Both the position numbers and the translations under genes were made by a program. A stretch of DNA of 31,866 bases, taken from assembly GCA_005880175.1 (NCBI GenBank), contig VBJR01000312.1, positions 1 to 31,866 of the forward strand, written 5' to 3'. The notes under the pieces are model-generated. The model was not told the origin of the DNA, did not search any database, and saw nothing but the letters and a program-made list of their open reading frames with translations. This DNA comes from Chloroflexota bacterium (GTDB lineage: Bacteria > Chloroflexota > Dormibacteria > Dormibacterales > Dormibacteraceae). Positions 15,897 to 23,982 of this stretch are shown here, in pieces. Each line of letters opens with the position of its first letter. Within the stretch, counting starts at the first letter, position 1.

Positions 15897-16352
15897 ATGG
15901 GACGGCTGCTGTTCGCCGCCGTCGCGGTGCTGGTCTTCGTCGTGGACCGCGTGACCAAGGTGTTGGTGTCGGCCAACGTGCCGGTCGGCACGGAGCAGCA
16001 GGTGCTGCCGTTCGTGTGGATCACGGACACGCACAACGCGGGGGCGGCGTTCGGCGTCTCCCAGGAGGGTTCGCTGCTGGCCCTGTTCCTGATCGGCTCG
16101 ATCGTGGTCGCCGGCGGCCTCGTGTACTACGTGGCGCGCACGCCGGTCTCGGCGGCCGCCGGCGCGCTGCTCGGGCTGATCATGGGCGGCACCCTGGGCA
16201 ACGGCTACGAGCGCCTGGTCAACCACACGGTGACGGACTTCATCGCGGTGCACTTCTGGCCGGTCTTCAACGTGGCCGACTCCGCGATCAGCGTGGGCGT
16301 CGTGCTCCTGCTCCTCGGCTACCTGGTGCGGTCGAGACGCCCCGACGCCTGA
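15897..16352 (+). CDS. lspA: Lipoprotein signal peptidase (signal peptidase II)
   Basis: Aspartic membrane protease that cleaves lipoprotein signal peptides. The 151-residue protein has four predicted membrane helices and the family motifs: DRVTK in the first loop, ITDTHNAGAAFG, GGTLGNGYERL, and the catalytic aspartates in TVTDFI and FNVADSAI. The motif usually reading GNxxDR has Glu instead of Asp here (GNGYER). ATG 15897, 11 bases after ileS. The stop overlaps the presumed CTG start of rluD (CTGA). Confidence 0.95.
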   Translation: MGRLLFAAVAVLVFVVDRVTKVLVSANVPVGTEQQVLPFVWITDTHNAGAAFGVSQEGSLLALFLIGSIVVAGGLVYYVARTPVSAAAGALLGLIMGGTLGNGYERLVNHTVTDFIAVHFWPVFNVADSAISVGVVLLLLGYLVRSRRPDA

Positions 16353-17156
16353 CCGTCACCGGCGACGGCGGACGCCTCGACCGGGTGCTGGCCGACCTGG
16401 ACCCGGAGCTGAGCCGGTCGGCGGCCGGCCGCCTGGCCCGCGACGGTCAGGTGGCCGTGAACGGGCGGCCGGGCCGGCCCTCCGAGGCGGTCCGGCCGGG
16501 CGACCTGCTGGAGTACGAGCCCCCGGTCGCCGAGACGCTGGAGCCGGTGGCCGAGGCCATCCCGCTGCCGATCGTGTACGACGACCCCGACCTCGTGGTG
16601 ATCGACAAGCCGGCGGGCATGGTCGTGCACCCGGCGGCCGGCCACCACGCGGGCACGCTGGCGCACGCGCTGCTCGGGCTCGGCGGCCGCTGGTCCACGA
16701 TCGGCGGGGTGGCGCGGCCGGGCATCGTGCACCGCCTGGACCGGGGCACGTCCGGCCTGATGCTGGCCGCCCGGACGGACCAGGCGCACCGCGCGCTGGC
16801 CGCTCAGCTCGCCGACCGTCGCGCGCCACCCGCGGGACCGGCTCCGGATGGCCGTCGTCGAGGGCGGCAGGCCGGCCCGGACCCGGGTCCGACCGGTCGA
16901 GCGGCGCGGCGGTCATACACTCGTGCAATGCGATCTCGACACCGGCCGGACCCACCAGATCCGCGTGCACCTGGCGGCGCTCGGGCATGCGGTGGCGGGA
17001 GACGACCTGTACGGGCGGAGGCGGGCCGGTGACCCCGAGCGGCCGATGCTGCACGCCCACCGCCTGCGGTTCCGTCACCCGGCGACGGGGGAGGAGATGA
17101 CGTTCGAGGCGCCGCCTCCGGCCGACTTCGCCGCGTTCTGGGAGGGCCTCCGGTGA
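16349..17156 (+). CDS. rluD: RluD-family 23S rRNA pseudouridine synthase, frame broken near 16818
   Basis: Converts uridines in large-subunit rRNA to pseudouridine. An S4 RNA-binding domain (GGRLDRVLADLDPELSRS) is followed by the synthase domain with IVYDDPDLVVIDKPAGMVVHPA and the catalytic-Asp motif GIVHRLDRGTSGLM. After AAQLADR the frame shifts, and the chain resumes with RHPRDRLRMAVVEGG and GRTHQIRVHLAALGHAVAGD. About 25–30 codons (normally the R-Y-x-A-L-V-x-G stretch and after) are missing at about 16813–16824. No ATG, GTG or TTG is usable at the 5' end. CTG 16349, overlapping the lspA stop, gives (M)TVTGDGGRLDRVLAD, a natural-looking start. Confidence 0.88.
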
Positions 17157-17737
17157 CCGCCCTGCTCGTGGTCATGTCCGGGCCCGGGGCGGTCGGCAAG
17201 GACACCCTGATCGAGATGATGCGGGCGCGCGACCCCCGGCTCACGTACTCGGTGTCGTACACGACGCGGCCGCGCCGGGAGTACGAGGTGGACGGCGAGC
17301 ACTACCGCTTCGTGGACGAGCCGACGTTCTGGCGCCTGGAGGCCGAGGGCGAGCTGGTCGAGCACGCCCGCGTCAACGGGTACCTCTACGGCACGTCCGC
17401 CGCCCGGGTCGCCGAGGCGCTGGGGCGCGGCCGCGACGTGATCCTCAAGATCGACGTCCAGGGCGCCGAGCAGGTGCGCGAGCGCCGGCCCGACGCCGTG
17501 TTCCTCTTCATCAGCCCGCCCTCGATGGAGGAGCTGCTGCGGCGCCGGACCCGGCGGGCCAGCGAGCCGCCGGAGGCGATGGCGGCCCGCCAGCGGCTGG
17601 CCGAGATCGAGATGGGCTACGCGCCCCGGTACGACCACGTGGTGCTGAACGACGACGCCGGGCGGGCGGTGGCCGAGATCCAGGAGATCCTGGAGCGCGA
17701 GCGGGGGAAGCGCGGTGAGCCCGCTCGAGCCCGCTGA
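17153..17737 (+). CDS. gmk: Guanylate kinase
   Basis: Phosphorylates GMP to GDP. The 194-residue protein has the P-loop MSGPGAVGKDTLIEMM (usually GPSGVGKGT, so Ser-Gly is Gly-Ala and the Gly before Thr is Asp). The GMP-binding segment is SVSYTTRPRREYEVDGEHYRF, followed by GYLYGTS and DVILKIDVQGAEQVR. A full lid and C-terminal region are present and the frame is intact. GTG 17153 overlaps the rluD stop (GTGA). The 3' end overlaps coaBC by 23 bases. Confidence 0.94.
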   Translation: MTALLVVMSGPGAVGKDTLIEMMRARDPRLTYSVSYTTRPRREYEVDGEHYRFVDEPTFWRLEAEGELVEHARVNGYLYGTSAARVAEALGRGRDVILKIDVQGAEQVRERRPDAVFLFISPPSMEELLRRRTRRASEPPEAMAARQRLAEIEMGYAPRYDHVVLNDDAGRAVAEIQEILERERGKRGEPARAR

Positions 17738-18856
17738 CGTCCCGGCCGCTCTCCGCGGCCGGCGGGTGGCGGTGCTCGTCTCCGGTGGGATCGCCGCGTA
17801 CAAGGTGGCCGACGTCGTCTCCCGGCTGGTCCAGGCCGGCTGCGAGGTGCGCGTGGCGATGACGGCCGCCGCCACCCGGTTCGTCGGCCCGGCCACGTTC
17901 CACGGCCTGTCCGGGCGCCCGGTCCAGACCGACCTGTTCGCGCCGGCCGGACCGCCCGAGCCGCACGTCGAGCTGGGCGACTGGGCGCAGGTCGCGCTGG
18001 TGGCGCCGGCGACGGCGGACCTGGTCGCCCGGCTCGCCAACGGCCACGCCGACGACCTGGTGGCCGCCACCGTGCTGGCGGCCCGCTGCCCGGTGGTCGT
18101 CGCCCCCGCGATGAACGACGCCATGTGGGCCCAGCCGGCCGTCGCCGCCAACGTGGCCGCGCTCCGCGGCCGGCGCTGGCCCGGGCCGTGGACGTCCGCC
18201 GCGACCTGGCCGGCCGGCGAGTGGTCGTCAGCGCCGGCGGCACCCGCGAGCCGATCGACCCGGTCCGGTTCATCAGCAACTACTCGACGGGCAAGATGGG
18301 GTTCGCCGTGGCCGAGGCGGCGGCCGACCGGGGCGCCGACGTGGTGCTGGTCACGACCGCCGCGCACCCGCCGCACGCCGGCGTCCGGGTCCGGCCGGTC
18401 GAGACGGCGGACGAGATGCGGGCGGCGCTCCTCGACGAGCAGCCCGGCGCCGACCTGCTGGTGATGGCCGCCGCGGTCGCCGACTTCCGGCCGGTCCGGC
18501 GCGCGACCCACAAGATCCGGCGCGAGGGGACGCCGAGCCTGGTCCTCGAGCTGGAGCCGAACGGGGACGTGGTCCGCGACCTGGCCCGGGAGCCGGGCTC
18601 GGAGGGCGTCTACCGGCTCGGCTTCGCGGCCGAGGACGCGGAGCTCCTGGCCAAGGCGCGGGAGAAGCTGGAGCGCAAGGGCCTGGACGCGATCTTCGCG
18701 AACGACATCAGCCGCTCCGACGTCGGCTTCGCCGTCGATCACAACGCGGGTATCCTCCTTCTGCGCGACGGCACCCGCCTGGACATCGAGCGCGCGACGA
18801 AGCGCGAGGTGGCGGACCGGCTGCTGGACGCCGTCGTGCCGAGGCTGAAGACATGA
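17715..18856 (+). CDS. coaBC: Bifunctional CoaBC, frame broken near 18178
   Basis: Phosphopantothenoylcysteine synthetase/decarboxylase of the coenzyme A pathway. The CoaC half is in the first frame: VAVLVSGGIAAYKVADVV (FMN site), a conserved histidine segment TFHGLSG and APAMNDAMW. The CoaB half resumes in another frame: RRDLAGRRVVVSAGGTREPIDPVRF, NYSTGKMG, VMAAAVADFRP, KIRR, and NDISRSDVGF. Between AALRGRRW and RRDLAGR about 20–30 codons of the interdomain region are missing, with a frame change at about 18170–18185. GTG 17715 lies inside gmk. Probable assembly deletion in an otherwise intact gene. Confidence 0.92.
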
Positions 18857-19626
18857 AGAGACGAGTGCTGGCCGGGCTGCTTGGAGTCGTCCTGCTGGCG
18901 GCCTGCGGCACCACGCGGTCGCAGGCGGACCAGCAGCGGGACGGGACGCTGGTGGCGGGCGCCCTGCGGTCGGCCGACCTGGCCGGCATGACCTTCAAGC
19001 TGGACCAGCAGCTCCTGATCACCGGCGGCGACATCCCCAGCGGGCAGGCGGTCCAGCTCCACGCGACGGCCAGCGGCGGCGTCCTGCGGGACGACACCGC
19101 GCGGTTCGGCTACCACATCCAGCAGGGCTCGCAGGCCAGCGACTACGACATGCGGGTGGCGGACGGCCGCCTGTACGTGCGCAAGCACGGCGCGTCGGCC
19201 TGGAAGGCCACGCCGGTCAGCAACACGACCACGCTGTTCCCCGCGCTGCGGCTCGACGTGGTGCGCGAGGCGGTGCTCCTGGCCACCTCGGTGTCCCCCA
19301 GCACGCTCGGCCACATCGACGCCGGGTTCGCCCGCAAGTATGCAGTGCACCCGGCAGCCAGCCAGGTCGAGCAGCTGCTGTCGATCCCGGTGCAGGGCGC
19401 GGCCGAGCAGCAGTTCCTGAAGTCGGCGTCGGCCGAGGTGGACGTGTTCCTGACCGTCCCGGACAACACGCTGGGCCGGGTCGAGGTCCACGTCAGCGGC
19501 GTCGACCCCTCGAATGGCGAGCAGCAGCAGATCCAGAGCTCGATCGACCTGCACTCGGGCAGGGTGTCGGCCGTCGAGCCGCCCGCCGACGCCCAGCTGG
19601 TGTCCCCGAGCGACATCCTGGCCTGA
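18853..19626 (+). CDS. Secreted lipoprotein of the LppX/LprG-like type
   Basis: A 257-residue lipoprotein: basic start MKRRVLAGLLGVVLLAAC with a lipobox (LLAAC) at the cysteine, then a mature domain of alternating strands (for example MTFKLDQQLLI, ARFGYHIQ, MRVADGRLYVRK and DVFLTVPDN). The last part, VEVHVSGVDPSNGEQQQIQSSIDLHS, resembles the half-barrel lipid-binding fold of LppX/LprG proteins. A role in lipid or glycolipid transfer is inferred only from that resemblance. The ATG overlaps the coaBC stop (ATGA), and priA follows seven bases later, so it belongs to the ileS–priA operon. Confidence 0.78.
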   Translation: MKRRVLAGLLGVVLLAACGTTRSQADQQRDGTLVAGALRSADLAGMTFKLDQQLLITGGDIPSGQAVQLHATASGGVLRDDTARFGYHIQQGSQASDYDMRVADGRLYVRKHGASAWKATPVSNTTTLFPALRLDVVREAVLLATSVSPSTLGHIDAGFARKYAVHPAASQVEQLLSIPVQGAAEQQFLKSASAEVDVFLTVPDNTLGRVEVHVSGVDPSNGEQQQIQSSIDLHSGRVSAVEPPADAQLVSPSDILA

Positions 19627-19633
19627 GACCCGC

Positions 19634-21583
19634 GTGCTCTACGCCGAGGTCGCGGTCGAGGCCGGCCGCGCGATCGATCGCGAGACGTACACCTACGCGG
19701 TCCCCGAGGGGATGGAGGTCGTGCCAGGCCACCGCGTGTGGGTGCCGTTCGGCCGCCGTGGCTCGGCCGGGTACGTGGTCGCGCTGCACGCCGAGGACCC
19801 TGGCATCGAGGTCAAGGCGATCGAGCGGGCCGACGCCGACCCGCTCCTGCTGCCCGACCACTACTGGGCCCCGCTGATCGAGTGCCTCCGGGCCATGGTC
19901 CCGCCCCGGATCCGGGGCGGCCGGTCCTCCGGCGCCGGGCCGTCCGCCCGTCAGACCCGGCACTCCAAACTGCTGGCGTTCGCGAAGCCGCGCGGGCCCG
20001 CCGAGCCGGCGCCGCCGCTGACGGCCGACCAGGCCCGTGCGCGCGAGACGATCTGCGCCGCCCGCTCCGTGCTGCTGCGGGGGGTGACCGGCAGCGGCAA
20101 GACCGAGGTCTACATGGCCGCCGCGGCGGACGCGCTGCGCCAGGGCCTGCGCGTGCTCGTGCTGGTGCCGGAGATCGCGCTGACGCCGCAGCTGGTCGAG
20201 CGGTTCTCCGTCCGCCTGGGGGTGCCGCTGGCGGTGCTGCACAGCGGGCTGACGGACCTGGAGCGGGCCCAGCAGTGGTGGCGGGCCCGGCGCGGCGAGG
20301 TCGACCTGGTGATCGGCAGCCGGTCGGCGGTGTTCGCCCCGATCCCCCGGCTCGGCCTGGTCTGCGTGGACGAGGAGGGGTCGAGCGCGTTCAAGCAGGA
20401 CCGGACGCCGCGCTACGAGGCGGGCTGGGTGGCCCGCCGGCTGGCCGCGGCGACCGGGGCCCGCCTGGTGCTGGGCTCGGCCACGCCCACGGTGGCCACG
20501 TACAGCGAGGCGCGGAGCGGGGCCCTGGCGCTGGCGGAGCTGCCCACGCGCGTGCGCGGCCAGGCGGCCGAGGTGGAGCTCGTGGACATGCGGGAGGAGC
20601 TGCGCGGCGGCAACCGGATGCCGCTCAGCAAGCGGCTGCTCGAGGCGGTGGACGTCGCGCTGCGCAACGAGGAGCAGTCGATCCTGTTCCTGAACCGGCG
20701 GGGCGGCGCCACGTTCGTGCTCTGCCGCGAGTGCGGCCGGTCCGTGCAGTGCCTCGGCTGCTCCGTCTCGATGGTCGAGCACCCGGAGCTGGAGGGCCTG
20801 AGCTGCCACTACTGCGGCTACTGGCGGCCGATGCCGGCGTCGTGCCCGTACTGCGGGTCGCTGCACATCCGCAACCTGGGGTTGGGCACGCAGCGGCTGG
20901 AGGGGATGGTGCGCAAGCTCTGGCCCGAGGCGCGCGTGCTGCGGCTGGACCGGGACGCGGCGCGGGGCCCGGACGGGTACTTCGACATCCTGGAGACGTT
21001 CGCCTCGCACCGGGCCGACATCCTGGTGGGGACGCAGATGGTCGCGCGGGGCCTGGACCTGGAGGCGGTGACCACGGTGGGCGTGGTGGACGCCGACCTG
21101 CCGCTGTTCTTCCCCGACTACCGCTCGGCGGAGGCGGTGTTCGCGCTGGTCACCCAGGTGGCGGGCCGGGCCGGGCGGTCGGGCCGGCCGGCGCGGGCGA
21201 TCGTGCAGACGTCCAACCCGGACCACTACAGCCTCCGCCACGCCCAGACGGGCGACTACGAGGCGTTCTACATGGACGAGCTGCCGTCGCGGCAGGCGTT
21301 CCACTTCCCGCCGTACGCCCAGCTCGCGGTGCTGACGTACGGCCACGCGGACGCCGACCGGGCCGCGACGACGGCGCGGGAGGCGACGGAGACGCTGGCC
21401 GCCGCGCTGCTGCGGGAGCGGGTGGACGGCGTGCAGCTCCAGGGCCCGTCGCCGGCGTTCATCCACCGCCTGCGCGGCGAGTACCGCTGGCAGCTGACCC
21501 TGCGCGGCGAGCGGCTGGAGCGCGTGCGCACGCTGGTCCCGCGCGGCCGGGGCTGGTCGTACGACGTGGACCCGGTGGCGTAG
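19634..21583 (+). CDS. priA: Primosomal protein N' (PriA helicase)
   Basis: 3'–5' helicase that restarts stalled replication forks. GTG 19634 gives 649 residues. The N-terminal DNA-binding domain begins YAEVAVEAGRAIDRETYTY. Walker A is RGVTGSGKTEVYMAA (about residue 150) and LVLVPEIALTPQL follows. Walker B reads CVDEEGSSAFKQ where most PriA have DEEH or DEGH. Four CxxC pairs form the zinc sites (CREC, CLGC, CHYC, CPYC), and later motifs GTQMVARGLDLEAVT and QVAGRAGRSGRPA complete the helicase. The stretch between the N-terminal domain and Walker A is short, so the winged-helix part may be reduced. Last gene of the ileS operon. Confidence 0.94.
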   Translation: MLYAEVAVEAGRAIDRETYTYAVPEGMEVVPGHRVWVPFGRRGSAGYVVALHAEDPGIEVKAIERADADPLLLPDHYWAPLIECLRAMVPPRIRGGRSSGAGPSARQTRHSKLLAFAKPRGPAEPAPPLTADQARARETICAARSVLLRGVTGSGKTEVYMAAAADALRQGLRVLVLVPEIALTPQLVERFSVRLGVPLAVLHSGLTDLERAQQWWRARRGEVDLVIGSRSAVFAPIPRLGLVCVDEEGSSAFKQDRTPRYEAGWVARRLAAATGARLVLGSATPTVATYSEARSGALALAELPTRVRGQAAEVELVDMREELRGGNRMPLSKRLLEAVDVALRNEEQSILFLNRRGGATFVLCRECGRSVQCLGCSVSMVEHPELEGLSCHYCGYWRPMPASCPYCGSLHIRNLGLGTQRLEGMVRKLWPEARVLRLDRDAARGPDGYFDILETFASHRADILVGTQMVARGLDLEAVTTVGVVDADLPLFFPDYRSAEAVFALVTQVAGRAGRSGRPARAIVQTSNPDHYSLRHAQTGDYEAFYMDELPSRQAFHFPPYAQLAVLTYGHADADRAATTAREATETLAAALLRERVDGVQLQGPSPAFIHRLRGEYRWQLTLRGERLERVRTLVPRGRGWSYDVDPVA

Positions 21584-21668
21584 CCGCCGGGCGGCCGGCT
21601 GGCGGCCCGACCGCGACGTGCAATCGCTGGCGCCTGCACCCGTCGACAGGCTCCTGAAGGGGGTGGAG

Positions 21669-21699
21669 CCGCCAGCCGTTCAACCCGACCAGCTGGCGG
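21669..21699. repeat. Inverted repeat after priA
   Basis: CCGCCAGC (21669–21676) and GCTGGCGG (21692–21699) form an 8-bp perfect stem with a 15-base loop in the priA–mop convergent gap. The related string GGCTGGCGG also occurs at about 21597–21605. A transcript-end hairpin or protein site; no T-run follows. Confidence 0.4.
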
Positions 21700-21763
21700 T
21701 CTAACCTCTCGTTGGCCCTGAACAGGTTGGATTGACCAGCCTGCCCAATGGCCGTATTGTGGG

Positions 21764-21781
21764 CCCGCCCCCCTGGGCGGG
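21764..21781. terminator. GC hairpin between convergent priA and mop
   Basis: CCCGCCC (21764–21770) pairs with GGGCGGG (21775–21781) around a CCCT loop. It sits between two converging genes and could stop both transcripts, but has no U-tract on either strand. The rest of the 230-base gap (21584–21813) shows no gene. Confidence 0.4.
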
Positions 21782-21813
21782 TGGGGGCGTCGGTCAGGGG
21801 CGCTGGCAGGGGC

Positions 21814-22017
21814 CTACTTCGCGATCAGGACCTCGGTGGACTTGATGATCACCGTGACCTGGTCCCCCTCCTGGAGGCCGAGCTCCTCGCGGGAGCCGTC
21901 GGTGATCGCGGCCACCATCTGGCCGGGCTCGATCTGGACCTCGACCTCGGCCATGACCGCGCCGGACTTGACGGCGGTCACCCGGCCCCGGAGCTGGTTG
22001 CGTGCGCTGAGCTTCAC
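21814..22017 (-). CDS. Mop-like molybdate-binding TOBE protein
   Basis: A 67-residue single TOBE domain: KLSARNQLRGRVTAVKSG, AVMAEVEVQI, AAITDGSREELGLQEGD and VTVIIKSTEVLIAK, the classical molbindin arrangement that binds oxyanions as a multimer. It probably stores or buffers molybdate. GTG 22017 overlaps the stop of the upstream trmO-like gene (GTGA). It lies beside the modABC operon, which supports a molybdenum role. Confidence 0.88.
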   Translation of the reverse strand: MKLSARNQLRGRVTAVKSGAVMAEVEVQIEPGQMVAAITDGSREELGLQEGDQVTVIIKSTEVLIAK

Positions 22018-22631
22018 GAGACTTCTTCCTCCTGCGACTGGGGCCGCAGCATCCCGGCCCGCTCCAGCGACGGCCGGCCGGCCAGCAGCCCACGGGTGCC
22101 GACGTTCCTGGTGCGCTGGTACCAGCCGCCCCGGATCGATTCGAGTGTACGGGCGGGCCAGCCGGGGACGTCCAGGTGGTGCTCCCATGGCTTCACGTCG
22201 ATGACCGGCGTGCGGTCCAGCATGTCCACGCCCGAGAACCGGACGTGACGCCCCCGCACCTCCTCCACGTGGACCAGGCTCAGGCCCAGCCGGTTGGGCC
22301 GGACGGGGAACCGGGACGCGAACACGCCCACCTCCTCGCCCGTGTCCTGGAGCATGAACGGCACCTGGACGAGCTGGCCGGGCCCGTCCGGCAGCCACTC
22401 GGGCACGCGATCCAGGAGCGTGATCAGCTGCACGTAGTCGAACTCCGCGAGGCCGGTCAGCGCCGGCGCGTAGCGGGGATAGACCACGAGCAGGCCGCGC
22501 TCGTCCGGGTTGAGGGGGGCCTGGGTCGGCGTCTCCTCCGGGTAGCGGTAGGGCGTCCGCACGTAGCCGATCGGCCGGAGGCGGAAGCTGCGCCTCCGCG
22601 TCACCGCTTGTTTCGTGGCTTGCGCAACCAT
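22014..22631 (-). CDS. TrmO/TsaA-family tRNA methyltransferase-like protein
   Basis: A 205-residue protein of the UPF0066/TsaA family, whose characterised member TrmO methylates t6A37 in tRNA. It shows the family's RPIGYVRTPY start, the VFASRFPVRPNRLGLSLV block (equivalent to the usual FATR-PxRPNPIG) and DMLDRTPVIDVKPW. The C-terminal part (about residues 150–205) is an unusual extension. ATG 22631 is divergent from the ArsR-type regulator 71 bases away. It is coupled to the Mop gene, so it may act in another methylation linked to the molybdate region; the true substrate is not visible. Confidence 0.82.
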   Translation of the reverse strand: MVAQATKQAVTRRRSFRLRPIGYVRTPYRYPEETPTQAPLNPDERGLLVVYPRYAPALTGLAEFDYVQLITLLDRVPEWLPDGPGQLVQVPFMLQDTGEEVGVFASRFPVRPNRLGLSLVHVEEVRGRHVRFSGVDMLDRTPVIDVKPWEHHLDVPGWPARTLESIRGGWYQRTRNVGTRGLLAGRPSLERAGMLRPQSQEEEVS

Positions 22632-22655
22632 CGCATCGATCCTAGCCCACAGATC

Positions 22656-22677
22656 GCGGATTACAATACGAATCCGC
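22656..22677. promoter_or_regulatory. Inverted repeat, likely ArsR-type operator
   Basis: GCGGATT (22656–22662) and AATCCGC (22671–22677) are perfect half-sites separated by 8 bases, in the 71-base gap between the divergent trmO-like gene and arsR. TACAAT in the spacer (22662–22667) could be a -10 element, and its complement could serve the minus strand. The placement fits autoregulation plus control of both transcription units. Confidence 0.6.
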
Positions 22678-22702
22678 CAGCCGAGGGCGCTACGATTGCC
22701 TC

Positions 22703-23010
22703 ATGCCTGCGCAGGTTGCAGACGACCTCGTCTCCACCATGCTCCGCGCCCTCGGCGACCCGGTACGCCTGCGGCTCCTCCGCGAGCTGCCGCCCGAGGC
22801 CGCGGCGGAGGTGCCGGTGGGCGAGCTGGCGCGGCGCCTGGACGTCCCCGACACGGTCGTCTCGCAGCACCTCCGCGTGCTGACCGGCCTCGGGCTGGTC
22901 GGGCACCGGCGCAGCGGCCGGACCGTCTACCACTACGTCAAGGCGGAGGCGCTGGTCGCCGTCCGGCGGACGCTGGCGCACGAGCTGCCGCGGATGTTCG
23001 CCGCGGCGAG
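22703..23010 (+). CDS. ArsR-type winged-helix regulator of the mod region, 3' end lost
   Basis: About 100 residues are in good order: STMLRALGDPVRLRLLREL (the ArsR N-terminal signature), VGELARRLDVPDTVVSQHLRVLTGLGLVGHRR (helix-turn-helix) and GRTVYHYVKAEALV (wing), then AHELPRMFAAA. No metal-binding cysteines of the classical ELCVCDL type are present. After about 23005 the conserved sequence jumps to a TOBE domain in another frame, so the true stop, or a fusion linker, is missing. It could be an independent repressor or the DNA-binding half of a ModE-like fusion. ATG 22703, probably leaderless (TACGAT at 22691). Confidence 0.8.
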
Positions 23011-23154
23011 GTGTCCACCGAGGTCGGCATCGACATCGGCGGCCAGGTCGTCTCGGCCGTCATCACCACGGAGTCCGCCAGCCAGCTGGAGCTGCGGGTA
23101 GGCAACGTCGCCGCGGCCGTGTTCAAGGCCCACGACGTGATGGTCCAGAAGTGA
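23005..23154 (+). CDS. TOBE molybdate-binding domain, 5' end missing
   Basis: The segment GEVSTEVGIDIGGQVVSAVITTESASQLELRVGNVAAAVFKAHDVMVQK-type (about 50 residues, ending at TGA 23152–23154) is the C-terminal three quarters of a molbindin TOBE domain. Its usual opening (KLSARNxLxGxVxxV) is absent. It joins the ArsR frame abruptly at about 23005 in a different frame. Either it is a separate Mop gene whose start was lost with the end of arsR, or it is the effector domain of an ArsR–TOBE fusion. It directly precedes modA. Confidence 0.7.
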   Translation, partial: GEVSTEVGIDIGGQVVSAVITTESASQLELRVGNVAAAVFKAHDVMVQK

Positions 23155-23165
23155 TTCCTGGAGAA

Positions 23166-23174
23166 GGGAGGAGG
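23166..23174 (+). promoter_or_regulatory. Strong ribosome site fixing a TTG start for modA
   Basis: GGGAGGAGG ends eight bases before TTG 23183. No ATG or GTG is positioned for it, and the reading frame from TTG gives a complete lipoprotein signal, so TTG is the start. Confidence 0.75.
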
Positions 23175-23182
23175 AAGCCGCG

Positions 23183-23974
23183 TTGCCCCGACGACTGACC
23201 GTTCTGCTGTCCTCGGCCGCGCTGCTGGTCGCCGCCTGCGGCGGCGTCGCGGCCCAGCCGTCCCCGACGCCGCCCGAGGTCAGCGGCAGCCTGACCGTGC
23301 TCGCGGCCGCCTCGCTGACCGACGCGTTCACCAAGATCGGCGCCGACCTCCACCGGAAGTACCCCGGCATCGCCTCGACGTTCAGCTTCGCCGGCAGCCC
23401 CACGCTGGTCACGCAGATCCAGCAGGGCGCGCCGGCCGACATCTTCGCGGCGGCCGACCAGGCCAACATGCAGAAGGTGGTCACCGGCGGGTTCGCGTCG
23501 GGCACCCCGGCCGTCTTCGCGCACAACAAGCTGGAGATCGCCGTGCAGGCCGGCAACCCCAAGCACATCGCCTCCGTGGCCGACCTGGCCAACGCCGCGA
23601 TCAAGGTGGACGTCTGCGCGCCGGGCGTGCCCTGCGGCACGTACTCGACCACCACGTTCGGCAAGGCCGGCGTCACGGTGAAGCCGGTCAGCCAGGAGAC
23701 GGACGTCAAGGCCGTGCTCACGAAGGTGGCGCTGGGTGAGGCCGACGCCGGCATCGTCTACGTCACCGACGTGCAGGCGGCCAAGACGGCCGGCAGCAAG
23801 GTGGACGGCGTGGTGATCCCGGACAACCTGAACACCACGGCCGAGTACCCGCTCACCGAGCTCAAGACGACGCAGAGCGACGCGGCCGCGAAGGTCTTCA
23901 TCGACTACGTGACGGGTCCGGACGGCCAGAAGACGCTGCAGGACTTCGGCTTCCTGTCCAAGACGGCGCCCTGA
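23183..23974 (+). CDS. modA: Molybdate ABC transporter substrate-binding lipoprotein ModA
   Basis: Extracellular binding protein for molybdate or tungstate. The 263-residue protein has a lipoprotein signal (PRRLTVLLSSAALLVAAC). The ModA hallmarks are LTVLAAASLTDAFTKIG, FSFAGSPTLVTQIQQGAPADIFAAAD, a ligand-region segment VDVCAPGVPCGTYSTTTF, and GEADAGIVYVTDV near the end. It starts at a TTG (23183) with a strong GGGAGGAGG ribosome site. modB follows eight bases after the stop. The binding fold is complete. Confidence 0.94.
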   Translation: MPRRLTVLLSSAALLVAACGGVAAQPSPTPPEVSGSLTVLAAASLTDAFTKIGADLHRKYPGIASTFSFAGSPTLVTQIQQGAPADIFAAADQANMQKVVTGGFASGTPAVFAHNKLEIAVQAGNPKHIASVADLANAAIKVDVCAPGVPCGTYSTTTFGKAGVTVKPVSQETDVKAVLTKVALGEADAGIVYVTDVQAAKTAGSKVDGVVIPDNLNTTAEYPLTELKTTQSDAAAKVFIDYVTGPDGQKTLQDFGFLSKTAP

Positions 23975-23982
23975 GGCCGCCC

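Noticed and set aside
19493..21466. A 657-codon open frame on the minus strand opposite priA
   Set aside because: It mirrors priA codon structure in GC-rich DNA, has His/Arg/Leu-rich low-complexity translation, and no recognisable domain.
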